Source of the DNA: Spongospora subterranea f. sp. subterranea
Lineage: Eukaryota; Endomyxa: Phytomyxea; Phytomyxea; Plasmodiophorida
Direction of reading: 5' to 3'
Length of the DNA stretch: 64,000 bases
Assembly (NCBI GenBank): GCA_049724395.1
Contig: JAUGWO010000023.1
Span: 124,001 to 188,000 of the forward strand
Below, one piece after another: positions 12,575 through 23,346 of the stretch. Positions within the stretch are counted from its first letter, which is position 1. Every line of letters begins with the position of its first letter. Both the position numbers and the translations under genes were made by a program. The notes beneath the pieces were generated by a model that was given only the letters and a program-made list of their open reading frames with translations, ran no database searches and was not told the origin of the DNA.

Positions 12575-12621
12575 CACCAAATACACACAAAACAATCCCA
12601 AAACAGCGTGTACTTCGTATC

Positions 12622-13526
12622 TCATGTACTCACAATGTTCGGCGGCCCGATAGGAATGTGCGGGGGCGCCGGATGCGCCACGTCCAGTCCAGGTCCCCAC
12701 TGGCGTACACCAGTGAACGTTAATCGGACACTTGCTGACGTACCCTAGTCCGGGATTACGCGGACACGCGATCATCACGTTACACAGAGTGGAACCCGAA
12801 CTGGAACTGGGCTGCAGCCCCTGCGACTTGGATCGTGTCGTCCCGACGCGGCACCACAGTGTGAAACGGGTCCAGATTGGCCACTGGCAGGATAATCGGG
12901 TTGTTGACAGAATAATCGATACGGCAGGGATCGCCCGGCCAACGGTTCTTTATACAGACCGCACCTATGGCTGGCACTTTACAGGACGCAGGTGATGAAC
13001 GCGATGTTCTCGTTTTTGGCCAGGTCACCTTTCTGTATAACGGCCTCCGTTCTTCGTACGACATGCGTTCATCTGCAGCAGTCAATAGGATGACCTGTTA
13101 ACAGGGCATCGTCATGGCTGAAGGTAGTGCATGATAATCCAGCCACTGTTTCCACCGACGTGGTCGCTTTCGTAACCGACTGTTTTGATCGGCATCTATC
13201 GCGTCCAACGCTCCACGACATACTCCGGAAACTCCCAATCAAAGGTGTTCATGAATTTCCCGCCAACAACAACATGATTCAGACTCCGTATCTTCTCAGG
13301 CACGACAACGGATGCGCTTGCGATCAGTTCCGTCGCTGTGGATCTCCGGCGCCTGGTTGACGAATATCGTCGAAGCCCCGATGGGTCGTCGTGGGCATTG
13401 GCCCAAAGCGATGTCGAACTATATCACTATATCACTCGAACGCTCGACCTGCGCTGTGCCATCTACGACGATGTTCGAGATCGATCGTGTATTGAACCTC
13501 GCCAGCGAACCAATCATGTCGTGTGA
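12622..13526. other. coding locus of uncertain strand, unknown product
   Basis: Both strands have good-looking frames here and I could not decide between them. Plus strand: a start at 12969 (MAGTLQDAGDERDVLVFGQ), then ATVSTDVVAFVTDCFDRHLS, a 55-nt intron from 13251, and SSVAVDLRRLVDEYRR to the stop at 13526. Minus strand: SVVVPEKIRSLNHVVVGGKF near 13250-13310, then IDYSVNNPIILPVANLDPFH near 12900, a 53-nt GT-AG intron near 12740-12790, and LDVAHPAPPHIPIGPPN ending at a stop at 12622. Minus-strand coding would make the locus convergent with CFAP210 and divergent from the amidinotransferase. Neither version resembles a family I know. Confidence 0.4.
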
Positions 13527-13583
13527 ACCATGGGCCGGTACGCATCTCCGCCAACCTGCTGACGATCTCCCGTACAGATTCTG

Positions 13584-14784
13584 ATGGTAGCGCCGACTGA
13601 GTTCGGGTTCAATCCGCTGGCGGCCGAAGACAACCTGTTCAGTCAGTTGCCGACCATGGAGGCGGATCAGGTTCGCGACCAAGCGATGGCGGAATTCGGA
13701 TCGCTCTATAGGGCTCTGATTGAACATGGAGTCGATGTTCGTATGAGATCAATCGGGCTATTTCAGAACAACCATGAACGGTGTGCTGTAGATTTCGTTG
13801 ATCTGCGATTCCAGCTATACGGCGACTCCAGATGCGGTTTTCCCAAACAATTGGTTCTCGACCCATCCTCCTCAGGGTAAAACGCCTTGCGTTCATTTGC
13901 GAAATCTGGGAAACTGAGCCCTGCGCTAGAAATTCCTGATGGACGGTCGACGCTGGCTCTGTATCCGATTAAACCGATTTCCCGTCGGGCTGAGCGCCGT
14001 CCCGACATCATCCGCAAGATACGCAGCGTCCGTTCGTTTGGCCGAGTTCTGGACCTCACTCCGTACGAATCGGACGAGGCGAAACAATACCTTGAGGGGA
14101 CCGGTGTGTTGATAATCTTGGTCCCAGACAGGACTGGGTCGAATCGATACTGATTGGATCCGTTTCAGGAAGTATGGTTCTGGATCGCGTCAACAGGGTT
14201 TGCTTCATGTCCCGATCGGAGCGGTCGAACGCCTCGTTGGCCAAACACTGGTGTGATCAACTCGGATATCGACTGATGTCGTTCGCGGCGACCGATATCA
14301 ACGGCGCTCCCGTTTATCACACCAATGTGCTGATGGCGATTGGTATTTTGGCCAGTCGATTCGTGATTTGACAATATGGTAATCCATGATCAGGAACCAA
14401 GGTCGCCGTAATCTGTCTGGAGGCGATCGAGGATCCGGCCGAACGGAAGGTGATCTCGGATGCGTTGACGGCGACCCATGAGATCATCGATATCACAAGA
14501 AGGCAGATGAGCGAGTTCTGTGGCAACGTCATTGAGCTGGGTCAGATTATGGGCCAAACCCAACTCGACGACCGTCGCCTGTGCTGATTCGTTTTTTGTG
14601 CTTGGTAGAGAACGGTTTGGGTCGTCCGATTCTGGTGATGTCGTCTCGTGCATATTATGGATTCACCATTCCACAGCGTGAATCTCTATTGCATCACGTC
14701 GATTCGTTGGTTCACGAACCGATTCCGACAATAGAAGGGGTTGGCGGTGGTGGTGTCAGGTGTACCATAGCTGAGCTATTCTAA
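13584..14784 (+). CDS. amidinotransferase-fold hydrolase (CtlX / DDAH-like)
   Basis: About six exons, with introns inferred near 13781-13814, 13879-13930, 14105-14168, 14342-14391 and 14540-14609. Joined, they read through the family landmarks: MVAPTEFGFNPLAAEDN at the N-terminus, TPDAVFPNNWFSTH (substrate-binding loop), LALYPIKPISRRAERRPDII, the catalytic histidine in VYHTNVLMAIG, and the C-terminal nucleophilic cysteine in GGGGVRCTIAE. The family (pentein fold, citrulline- or dimethylarginine-type hydrolases) acts on guanidino groups; the substrate here is unknown. The bacterial-type family sits in a well-introned eukaryotic gene. A short upstream exon is possible because the residues before MVAP (IL) also match the family. 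Confidence 0.82.
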
Positions 14785-15092
14785 CAATTCGGTCAACTAT
14801 AAAACAATATATATATCCGCTGAAACACTCCCAGAGATTGTGATTTGTCGCAAGTTGTACAAAGAAGGGCAAAGAGCGCATCTGGGGTAGATCACTGATG
14901 AGCTTGTAGAACGTGAGGGAACAGATCCTGTGGTGATATGGGCCGGCGGTACAGGCTCCCATAAATCTGGAAAGAGTGTCGGGGCGAGTTTCAAGGAAAG
15001 TGGTGATCCACTCTTGTCGCTCTGCGTGCGTACTGCTGGATATGGTCAATAATCAACCACAAAGCTTCAACATGCTTTCGGGTCACGTCCAT
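14756..15092 (-). CDS. hypothetical small protein
   Basis: A minus-strand frame (SSTHAERQEWITTFLETRPD ... HHRICSLTFYKLISDLPQMR) reads like real protein for about 90 residues. An ATG at 15092 (MDVTRKHVEAF) joins it if a 25-nt GT-AG segment (about 15038-15062) is removed. It ends inside the last exon of the convergent amidinotransferase gene (28 bp overlap). I do not recognise it; it could also be a fragment of a decayed gene. Confidence 0.35.
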
Positions 15093-15373
15093 TGTGAAAA
15101 AAAGATCGATTCTAAAAGGGCTCATTTGTCGGAGCTGATACAACCTGGCTGTGAAACAGACGGTCGCTCTGGTTCAATTAGCCACGTAAACGATCAGCTT
15201 ACTATCGAACCTTTGTCCAATCTAAGAAAAACACGCTCCTACAACCGATGAACAGAGAAGACCGCCAGACACAGTTTAATTGAGAATAACACTTTATACA
15301 ATATAATTTATAACAAATAGAAACGCCAGTTCTGACCCTTAAATGACCTACAGTTTCCACAGAAAATTCATAA

Positions 15374-18088
15374 TCAGATATCGCTGTTGTTCGACACGAT
15401 ATATGCTTTACTAACAACTCCAGTGAGCCTCGCTACGGTTGCAACTATATGTTTGCCAAATGCTATCTTGCGCAGATTGGGGATCTTAGCTCTCATAGTG
15501 TTAACTAACCGGTCGCGATGATCGGAGTTCACCACAGATAAAATCTATAGGTGAAGACTATGGGCGGGGGCGAAAAACAGCATTGACGAACAAAACATTT
15601 CAAACCTTTTGGATGACATAGTTACCGAATGGGTCTTTAACCATTAGAATAAGGGGGCACAAGGACACGTTAGAGTCCCCTTTCTGGGATGGCAATTCTC
15701 CACACGTTTCTTGAACCAAGGCCTCTCTGTCTTGTTCAGAGCCGAACGCGAAGCATTTTTCAACGACATTCGAAGCGAATTTATGCCTGCTTAATTCGCA
15801 TACTTGACCCTATAGAATAATGTCACAACCAGACAAATGTGGTGCCTAAAACAGCATCTACTTTGACATGGGCAATGATGGCATCTCTATGGCTAGCAGG
15901 ACCTCGTTCAATAATATTCTGGATTACGTAATTGCCGAACTGAGATAATTATGTTTTGAGCAACATTCAAAGATGGATGACGATATTTACCTGATCGAGG
16001 ATAAGGTCCGATATTCTGGACATAATCTCGCTCAAAAGCTGCTCCTGAAACAAAGAATGGGTGAAGGGGCTATTGCCCTGTTCATTGGCCAGACCTTCCT
16101 AAATGGATCTTGGCAATGCCCAAGAAGGCGTTGGATTACGCGGCATCCATACGCATGTGTGGAAAAGGTGTATACATTGCCAACAAAGGCGTCGATGACA
16201 AAAGTGATGGCATCGTGCGGAAGAACCTCAATACATTTTTGAATGACGTGGTTTCCTGAGTACCACAGTGTTGGTAATCGTAACCCGACGACGGAGCCCG
16301 AATCTTACCGTTTTGATCTTTAACGCATTTGTCGACATGACCTCTGAGCTCATTTACAAATTGGAGTTGCTGATCCAGATCGATCACTTCCAACGCCTTC
16401 TGCACTACTCGACACCCATACATCTGAAAACGGCCATCAGATCAAAAGCAAATATAAAGGAAGACAAACCAGGATAACGTCACACAGACCTGCATTGATA
16501 ATGGGAGTATTGCACCTCGCATTCGACCAGCTAAACCTCGCCGATGTGAAGGTCGACCATATTCGAAAAACTTCTGGATAACGTAATTGGCGAACACGTC
16601 GACGCTGAGCCTGCACATGGAATGGGTAAAACCTTATGCCGTATTGATGCCGGCAACGCGTCACTAACCGTATTGTATCCTGTTCTAATTGCTCGAACAT
16701 ATCCTGTAATTGTCCTTTCGATGCCTGCTCAAGCTGCAACTGAATAAACCGGGATCCGTTCTAGAGCAAATCAGACATGATCGAAATAGGGTCAGCCTAT
16801 TTACCTGATCTGTCGCCAATAGCGCGACCAACTCCTGGCTGACTACATCTGACAGGCGAATATGATGATGGTGCTTGCTGGAATGCAGCTCATGTAAAAT
16901 CGCCATCCTGCCAATCCGAATTAACAATTCGCATCGATTGCAATGGTCAACATGTTGCCAACCTCGATGACCCATCCGTATCCTGGTTGGTTTTCCGGGG
17001 TTTATGACCATTGGTGTTGCTAGGATGTCGAGTGAGATGGGAGGGCTGAAACACGCTGCGGTCAGAGTGCGTTTTGGCAAGACAACATGCAGCACCGCCA
17101 ACATTGGTATAATCTCCATGATAAATAGGTTGCATGGCGCCATGCGTATTCCAATATTGCCTCGATTGTGGAAGGGAGCTCCCATATCGAGAAGCGTCGG
17201 GTTCCTATTTTGCAACCACTCCATCAATTGCTCGAGTCTCACTTATCGAGGTGGAAATCTCACTGACCCTCATACCCTGAAGATGAGATGAAAGGTCATA
17301 TTGTTTTGGATGCGGAAGAGCGCCAATCTGAATAGAACATAGCTTTATGAGCGACAGCGAAGATACGGTTGACGAGAATTTACGTGAAAACTGTCAATGT
17401 TCGCCTGTAAATGGTCAATTGTGGCTGACGCGCTACGATGTAGAGATTGATCACGAGAGGCTACGCCACGAGGAGCCGTCATGAATATCGATCCATCTTG
17501 GGCTTTCGTATCGGTTCCATGCCATTCAGCAGGAAATACAGGCGATGGTGTCCTCGGGAAATCGTGCTGAATCATAGATGCCCCGAACGACTTTTCTCTT
17601 GCCCATGTCGAGCCCTTATCCAATGGCGACATGCCTGGCCGCTTCCCGGCCTGCATTGTCGGCAATCGCATATGCTTGAAGGCATCTGGCTGGTGCAATG
17701 AGGATCCCCATGAGCTATAATCGAGAAGCGGCGGCGGGAGTCGCGGGTCGATCGGGCGCTGTGAATAATAATAGGCATAGTAGGCGGGAGACAGGCGAGG
17801 GTCTTCTGGCGATATCGTCTCCCCATTAACATAGACCAATGGCGAACCTGTGTCACATTACATTATGGGACGGCGCTACAGGACGGGGGCGGGTGACACC
17901 ACGTTACCGTCCTGGGACAGCTGGGGCGGCGCTGATATGGACCGGGCGAACGGCTGCGAGAGGGACGCACGTGGCCGCGGCATGGCGATCGGGGACGGTA
18001 ATGAGGCCAGGTCATCGTCCAGGATCGACCCGATCAGCTGCACCTCCGGTATGGATATGACGGAGGCGCGCCCATGATCGGAGGACAT
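15374..18088 (-). CDS. PUF: Pumilio-family RNA-binding protein
   Basis: Exon 1 is 17908-18088 ([17 protein letters not shown]), then a 60-nt intron (17848-17907). Exon 2 carries the N-terminal motif [20 protein letters not shown] typical of fungal Pumilio proteins. The PUM homology domain follows in several exons: [91 protein letters not shown] and the C-terminal cap [19 protein letters not shown]. The stop is at 15374. Puf repeats bind UGUA-containing 3' UTRs and repress translation or promote decay in the cytoplasm. Eight repeats are expected and I can place six or seven directly; exon boundaries between them were not all worked out. Confidence 0.9.
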
Positions 18089-18974
18089 GATCTATAGTGT
18101 GTTGTTTTAGTGTGTGTGTGTGTGGGGGGTGGAGCCCCTTTTCGCCGTGAATTTCGCTGTCCCGTTCCCAATAACAGGAACAGCAGTGAGCCGATGAGGT
18201 TCCCCCTGTAGCGTGTTACTGTGTGTGTCCGGTGACCTCCTCCCACCACCCCCCTATAGCAGGACTATAGCAGGCCACAGCACTGTCGAATATACGCTGC
18301 TCCACAAGCCGACTCAGTCACGGGGATTTCGTTTAAGGTTACGCAATAAACATAATTGGGCACTGACGTAGTGTCTTGTTCGAGTTGGCAGCTGTAACCC
18401 TGGCACAGTCAAGGACTTGGGCCTATGAGATTGTCGGGGTAACGATGTGCCACGGTCACGGATTCACTGGGTGAATCGTTGCTGGACGATGACTGGACGA
18501 TGGCAGTTGGCGCCCCAAATGTGTCTATAACCATGCAGTACGGTGGGATATTATTATCACACACTATGCGATAGGGTACGATCTCGTGCACAATACCTTC
18601 GTTTGACCAGGGCGGTTGATCCTAGAACGAGGTTATCGGGCGAGCACCAGAACCAGAATGGAATGGGGGTGGCTCAGGGCGTACGAGACTAGGCAGTGTA
18701 TGGTCATCAGGATGCCCTCATGTAGTTGCTATATTATTCCAGAACAGTACTGGCATCGTGTGAAACCCAAATAAGGACCATGATCATACACGTGCGGATA
18801 TAGACCAATTTCAAGCGTAATTGTATTGCTTGACCAATATTGTGAAGAATATCCTTCGTCAACAATAATGTGTCGTAATCTCTACGACCTATATCTGTTC
18901 ACAATGGAAAATTGTATTGATTACTGAACTCCTTGTCAAATAGATTCTTTGCCAGAGCAAGTTCTGGAAGAATT
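18089..18974. other. intergenic upstream of the Pumilio gene
   Basis: About 890 bp between the Pumilio start and the RRP1 stop, both on the minus strand. It contains a GT dinucleotide run at 18111-18124 next to a G-run just upstream of the Pumilio start codon. I see no gene in it. Confidence 0.4.
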
Positions 18975-20795
18975 TCAGAATTGCCTTACAGATTTCAATA
19001 CGGAACCGGAAGACTTCTTCGATACCAGCTCCCGAGCAGGGGTTGTCACTTTCATCGGTATGGCCGATTGGAACTCTACAACAACCAGTCTAAGGCTCCA
19101 TGGGATTACATTCCGAACCAGCGAATTCGACTTACTTCGAACACTCTTGGTCGTGGAGAAGTGCACCGCCCTGTTGGGCTTCTGAAGATCGGACACGGTG
19201 AGCGGTAGATCGCCAGACGATGGCGTAACCGGGGCCGTTGACCCACCACTGCTACTGCTCTGGCGTGATCGCTTCACTGGCAGAGCAACCGTATCGGGAG
19301 AGAACGCATCCGAATTGTCGGGCGTGGCGACGTCGGCACCCGATGAACCTGGCGTTGATGCCCGGCGACGCCTTCGTTTACCCTTCTTGGGCGCATCCCC
19401 GTCCGGTGCTGACGGAACCACCTCCTCGCCAGATTCGAGGACGGTGACTTCCTCACTCGTGGGAGACGGCAGAGGTTCGACGGGGGAGTCAGCGCCGGGT
19501 CCCTTGATCAGATTCAGGCCCGAATCGAACACCAGCTCATCGTCGAACGTCAACATCGGAGCAGGATTGGCCGCCTTGTGCACTGAATTGCTGGCGATCT
19601 TTGCTTGTGGGTTCTGATCGATGACCGGAACATGGGCTTGGACGAAGGGAGTCGACTCATGCTGCTGATCCTCATTATCGGAGGACGATATGGCGTGCGT
19701 CACCTGGCCTTCAACGGCGAGAAACTTGGCGCGAAGCCGATAGAGGATCGAGCGCGATCGCTCCGTTGCGTTGGGGTCACTGGCGGCATTGAAACACGCC
19801 ATGGCAATGGCACCGGCACTCAACAACATGGTTGTCATCAGATTTGTGACGACGACTTCAGTGGTGGCTAGAACACAGCGAGTGAGTTTGCTGTGAGATT
19901 TCGCCAAGGCTAGACGAACTTACGATCTGCTCGCGCCACATTTCCGGCGTCAACGATCATACGAACGAATATTTTGCTCCGGATGCGCTTCAGAAATTCC
20001 CGGTCGATATTGGTGGTCATAACGCTCAAGAAGACCTGTAGGATCGACAACAGCGGCGCGAACAAAACGTGATCTTCCTCTTGTGGAACTTCGTCAAACA
20101 CGACAATCAACTGCACAAAAATCGATTAGAGAAACAATGCGGAAGAGCAGTCGATGACCGAGTTTCGACCTCGTCAATAAACACATCGATAACGTGAAAG
20201 GTGACGCCTCGTGAACTGACGTTTGAGAAGCACAGCGCTGACGACTTCAGCAATCCCAGCATGGCGTTGGCAACAGCTGGCTAATTATTTCGCTCAATCA
20301 ACGATGATTTGGGAAGAGGATATCGCTGTCGGCCTTACATTATGCCTGTTCTTCTCACAGAATATATAGGTTAATAGCGAACGGACGGTTTTCCGGGTTA
20401 AGGAATAGTATTTATCAAGGCGGAGCTTGTCGGTCCCTTCCCAGGTTCTGTGCATCGTCTGGAAGAACGCTTGCAGATAGGGAACCGCTCGATCCAGGGG
20501 CAGTTTCAGAGGAATTTCCGCCAGGTTCTCGGCAAGTTCCTCCTGGATCAGAGGTTTATCGGCCATCCACATGCCTAAAAGCTGTCCATTAGAAAACCAA
20601 CACGCCCAGGACAGAAAGAAAACCCCATTCGTCCTAACAGTAATAGAGCGCTTTCCACATTTTCATGTAATCCATCGGGTCAACGGATTCCCTCTTCAGA
20701 AGCCAGTTGAGCACATGGGAAAAGCCCACGTCCCTGACGGATTTATCGCTGTGCGCCAGTTTCCTGGCCAGGCCGAATCGCTGATCATCCGACAT
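18975..20795 (-). CDS. RRP1: ribosomal RNA processing protein 1 (NOP52 family)
   Basis: It starts at 20795 (MSDDQRFGLARKLAHSDKSV). An intron after LYY (GT..CTTTTAG) joins to CMWMADKPLIQEELAENLAE, the hallmark NOP52 motif. Then AFFQTMHRTWEGTDKLRLDK, VSSRGVTFHVIDVFIDEVE and PLLSILQVFLSVMTTNIDRE follow, each joined by a short intron. The C-terminal third is low complexity and basic (KKGKRRRRR), as in RRP1 proteins. The protein acts in the nucleolus in maturation of 27S pre-rRNA and the 60S subunit. The Nop52 domain covers roughly the first 220 residues, and the stop is at 18975. Confidence 0.9.
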
Positions 20796-21009
20796 CGGGA
20801 AGTGGCCAAACTAAACGATGATTGATTTCTGAATTTGGCCTTTTTACCAGTCACCAGGTCCACAAGCCGATTTCCATGGCACAGACTGCGCAACTCGGCC
20901 GATATGCGTGACGGACTCCGAACCTCCGACTGCCAGTCGGGGCTGCGCTGGGCAAAAAACAAACGAAAAAACTTGGGAGAATTGATGATTTATATGCAAA
21001 GAAAATAAA

Positions 21010-22866
21010 TTAAGATTTAAGAAATTGCGCCATGGGGTCGAAATCCCTTGATCTTTCTCGTTGATAGGCGTCGATTTGTTCTGGCGTCGGACCGTCAGAA
21101 ATTGCTGCAAGGGTTGAGGCGGCCGATCGCTTGACACTATTGGGTACGATCCGGGGAATTAACGGCACATCTTCAGGCGGAGGACCTAAACCGCCACACA
21201 TGGGTCAACTGGTTTGGATTTTCGATTTGTCAAAGGTTTCCGTACCAGTGCAATACGCATTTCGAAGCAGCTGGCGACAGCAAAGATACCCCCATTTACC
21301 GTCCCGGAAGAACGACCCGAACACGGTTTTATGGCCGCGTTCATAAACGTCCTCAATGTATTTGCTTTTCTGCTTGGCCGGTTGCATTCCTTTCAGCACC
21401 TGAAATCTCGTGTTTTCAAAGCCATGTTGATATCAAAAGCCGTCGACACAAACCTTTCCGTCAGCAGAATATTCGAGGTAAACTTCGGATTGTCTCGCCG
21501 GCAATATGGCCGGTTTCGCTGCGGATTGTTCACCGCCATACTTTTCGAGAATCGCTTGTTTCTTTATTTTTCTTGCTTCGTCTCTGCGGCCATGAACCGT
21601 CAAACCAACTCGATACCAACGGCGACACAAATGCAATTGCCCAACCTCTCTTTGACGTGTTGTTTATAGATCATTTCAGCTTGCGATGGAGCCGCAGTTG
21701 GGTGCACCAGATCAGCGGTGCCTTTCGCCTCACTTTCCCAGGCGAAGCTGGTCAGATCTGAGAAACCGCGCACATCGCCATTTGCGCGAACAAAATTATC
21801 GCCAGCGTACGTCACCTGGTCAAGAATGAGATAAAACAAATGCTGTTGAGCGAGGTCAAAACAAGCAAAACTCTTACTTCATCCGGTTTAGCATCAGGAT
21901 GAGGATTTTCACGCATTGACCTTGACTTTGAGTCATAATAGGCGGAATTCACGTCAAGATTGATTAGGTATTTGGCGCGATCTTCTCGGATTCGTAGATT
22001 TCGAACGGTTGTCCGTGTTCTAGCATCTCGTTTTTGAATAACCACACCGGTATCTTTCAAATCATCCCCATCGTCAGATAACGGTTCGTCATTATCCGAG
22101 TCCGTATCGGAATTTCGTTCAGTTGTCGTTGCCCCAGTAAGGGGAGTCTAGAAACGCAGGGAATACTGTTTAGAACAACTTCCGAGTTTACAGGCTGATG
22201 GAATCGTCATTTCCACACCTGTTCCAATTCGGCAGTTTTTTTCTCCAATCGAGCTTGATCTGTCCGTTCAAAATGTTCGATAACTTCGGAATACGTAGTG
22301 GGATCATATCCATTCCACCTATCGCGCTTTCCGTCGAACGATAAATCCACATTAACAATAACCTGGTCAATGCCAAATTCAGTACATGATCGCGAGGGGA
22401 CCACTTCCAAACATGGGCAAACCTCGTCAGGGCAGATGTTGCGTCCTGTCAATTTGGCGCCACGTTTGCGGGGACGCTCGACACATTCACTGGCTTTGTG
22501 AGTCATCGAGCCACAATTCTGGCAAGCCCCTTTTCTGAAAACGGTCGCCACATTGCTTTGAAGACCGCGTCGACGGTATCGATGAATATCGGATTCGGCA
22601 GGAAGACTGTCCGCTTTTTGATGCTTCAGCGATGGATGTCCGGCATTAAGATACCCTAGTTAACCATCGTAAGTTCCCAGTCAGAAACTCGAGCTCGATC
22701 TACGACGTACAAGGTGCTTGCGAGATGTAATTTGGAATATGTGGGTTGATCATCCTCCCATCTTCGTCTAGAGCTGCAGGGGCAGCACCGGATTTACGCA
22801 ACTCCTCGAGCTCGCGTTGCTTTTTGTACTCATCGCGGGACAGGCGATTCGTCGAAGCGGACGCCA
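21010..22866 (-). CDS. SLU7: pre-mRNA splicing factor SLU7
   Basis: It starts at 22866 ([20 protein letters not shown]) and continues [20 protein letters not shown], the conserved SLU7 N-terminus. Then come a CCHC zinc knuckle ([16 protein letters not shown]2CX4HX4C) followed by [64 protein letters not shown] and [15 protein letters not shown], all in separate exons. SLU7 acts in the second catalytic step of splicing and 3' splice-site choice. The C-terminus (AQFLKS) ends at 21010. A transposon sits 264 bp upstream of the start codon. Confidence 0.92.
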
Positions 22867-23130
22867 TCCCAAATGATTGCCCAACTTCAAGTTGTCGCCA
22901 CCGCACAAGTTCGCCCGGTGGCAACTTGATCAGTGGCGCACTTTATCTGATGCGCAACTTGATGACTGGTAGATCGGAGGCCCCTGACCCTGGTCCCTGG
23001 TTGGCAATAATTTCTGGACTATCGATATCCGCTCAGGTTTTCTTGTTCGAAGTTTCAGCTATCCGGATTTGATGCGGCTTCAGAGATTCGATAAAACGCC
23101 AATCATGTCGAATTTTCTGACCCGCTTGAC

Positions 23131-23160
23131 TACCGTACGGCACAAAATAACGTATCAACT
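23131..23160 (+). repeat. left terminal inverted repeat of the transposon
   Basis: Thirty bases starting TACCGTACGGCAC; the reverse complement matches 26236-26265 at 29 of 30 positions. The inner CCGTACGG is itself a palindrome. Confidence 0.92.
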
Positions 23161-23245
23161 ATTTGTTCAATGTGCTGCGCAAACTTGTGTGCCGAGAAAG
23201 CTACATGTGTCAGCATTCTGTGTCGAAAAACTGTACATATGAAAT

Positions 23246-23340
23246 CATACACCTGAGTGTATGAAGGAAATGATACACCTGAATGTATTTATAGAGGATA
23301 TACCGTAGTGTATGTATGAAATTATACACTGGAGTGTATG
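23246..23340. repeat. four 18-bp palindromes at about 26-bp spacing
   Basis: Imperfect palindromes of the type ATACACCTGAGTGTAT lie at 23246-23263, 23272-23289, 23297-23314 and 23323-23340. Start-to-start spacing is 26, 25 and 26 bp. The array ends 7 bp from the transposase stop and 86 bp inside the left inverted repeat, the place where subterminal transposase-binding sites are found in many DNA transposons. No matching ladder is visible at the right end. Confidence 0.85.
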
Positions 23341-23346
23341 TTTAAT

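Noticed and set aside
12500-12778. Cysteine-rich minus-strand frame suggesting a secreted lectin
   Set aside because: The part beyond 12620 overlaps CFAP210 coding sequence, and a spliced alternative frame explains the upstream part better.
18034-18249. Minus-strand frame across the GT run upstream of Pumilio
   Set aside because: Driven by low-complexity sequence; the Pumilio start at 18088 is in a better-supported frame.
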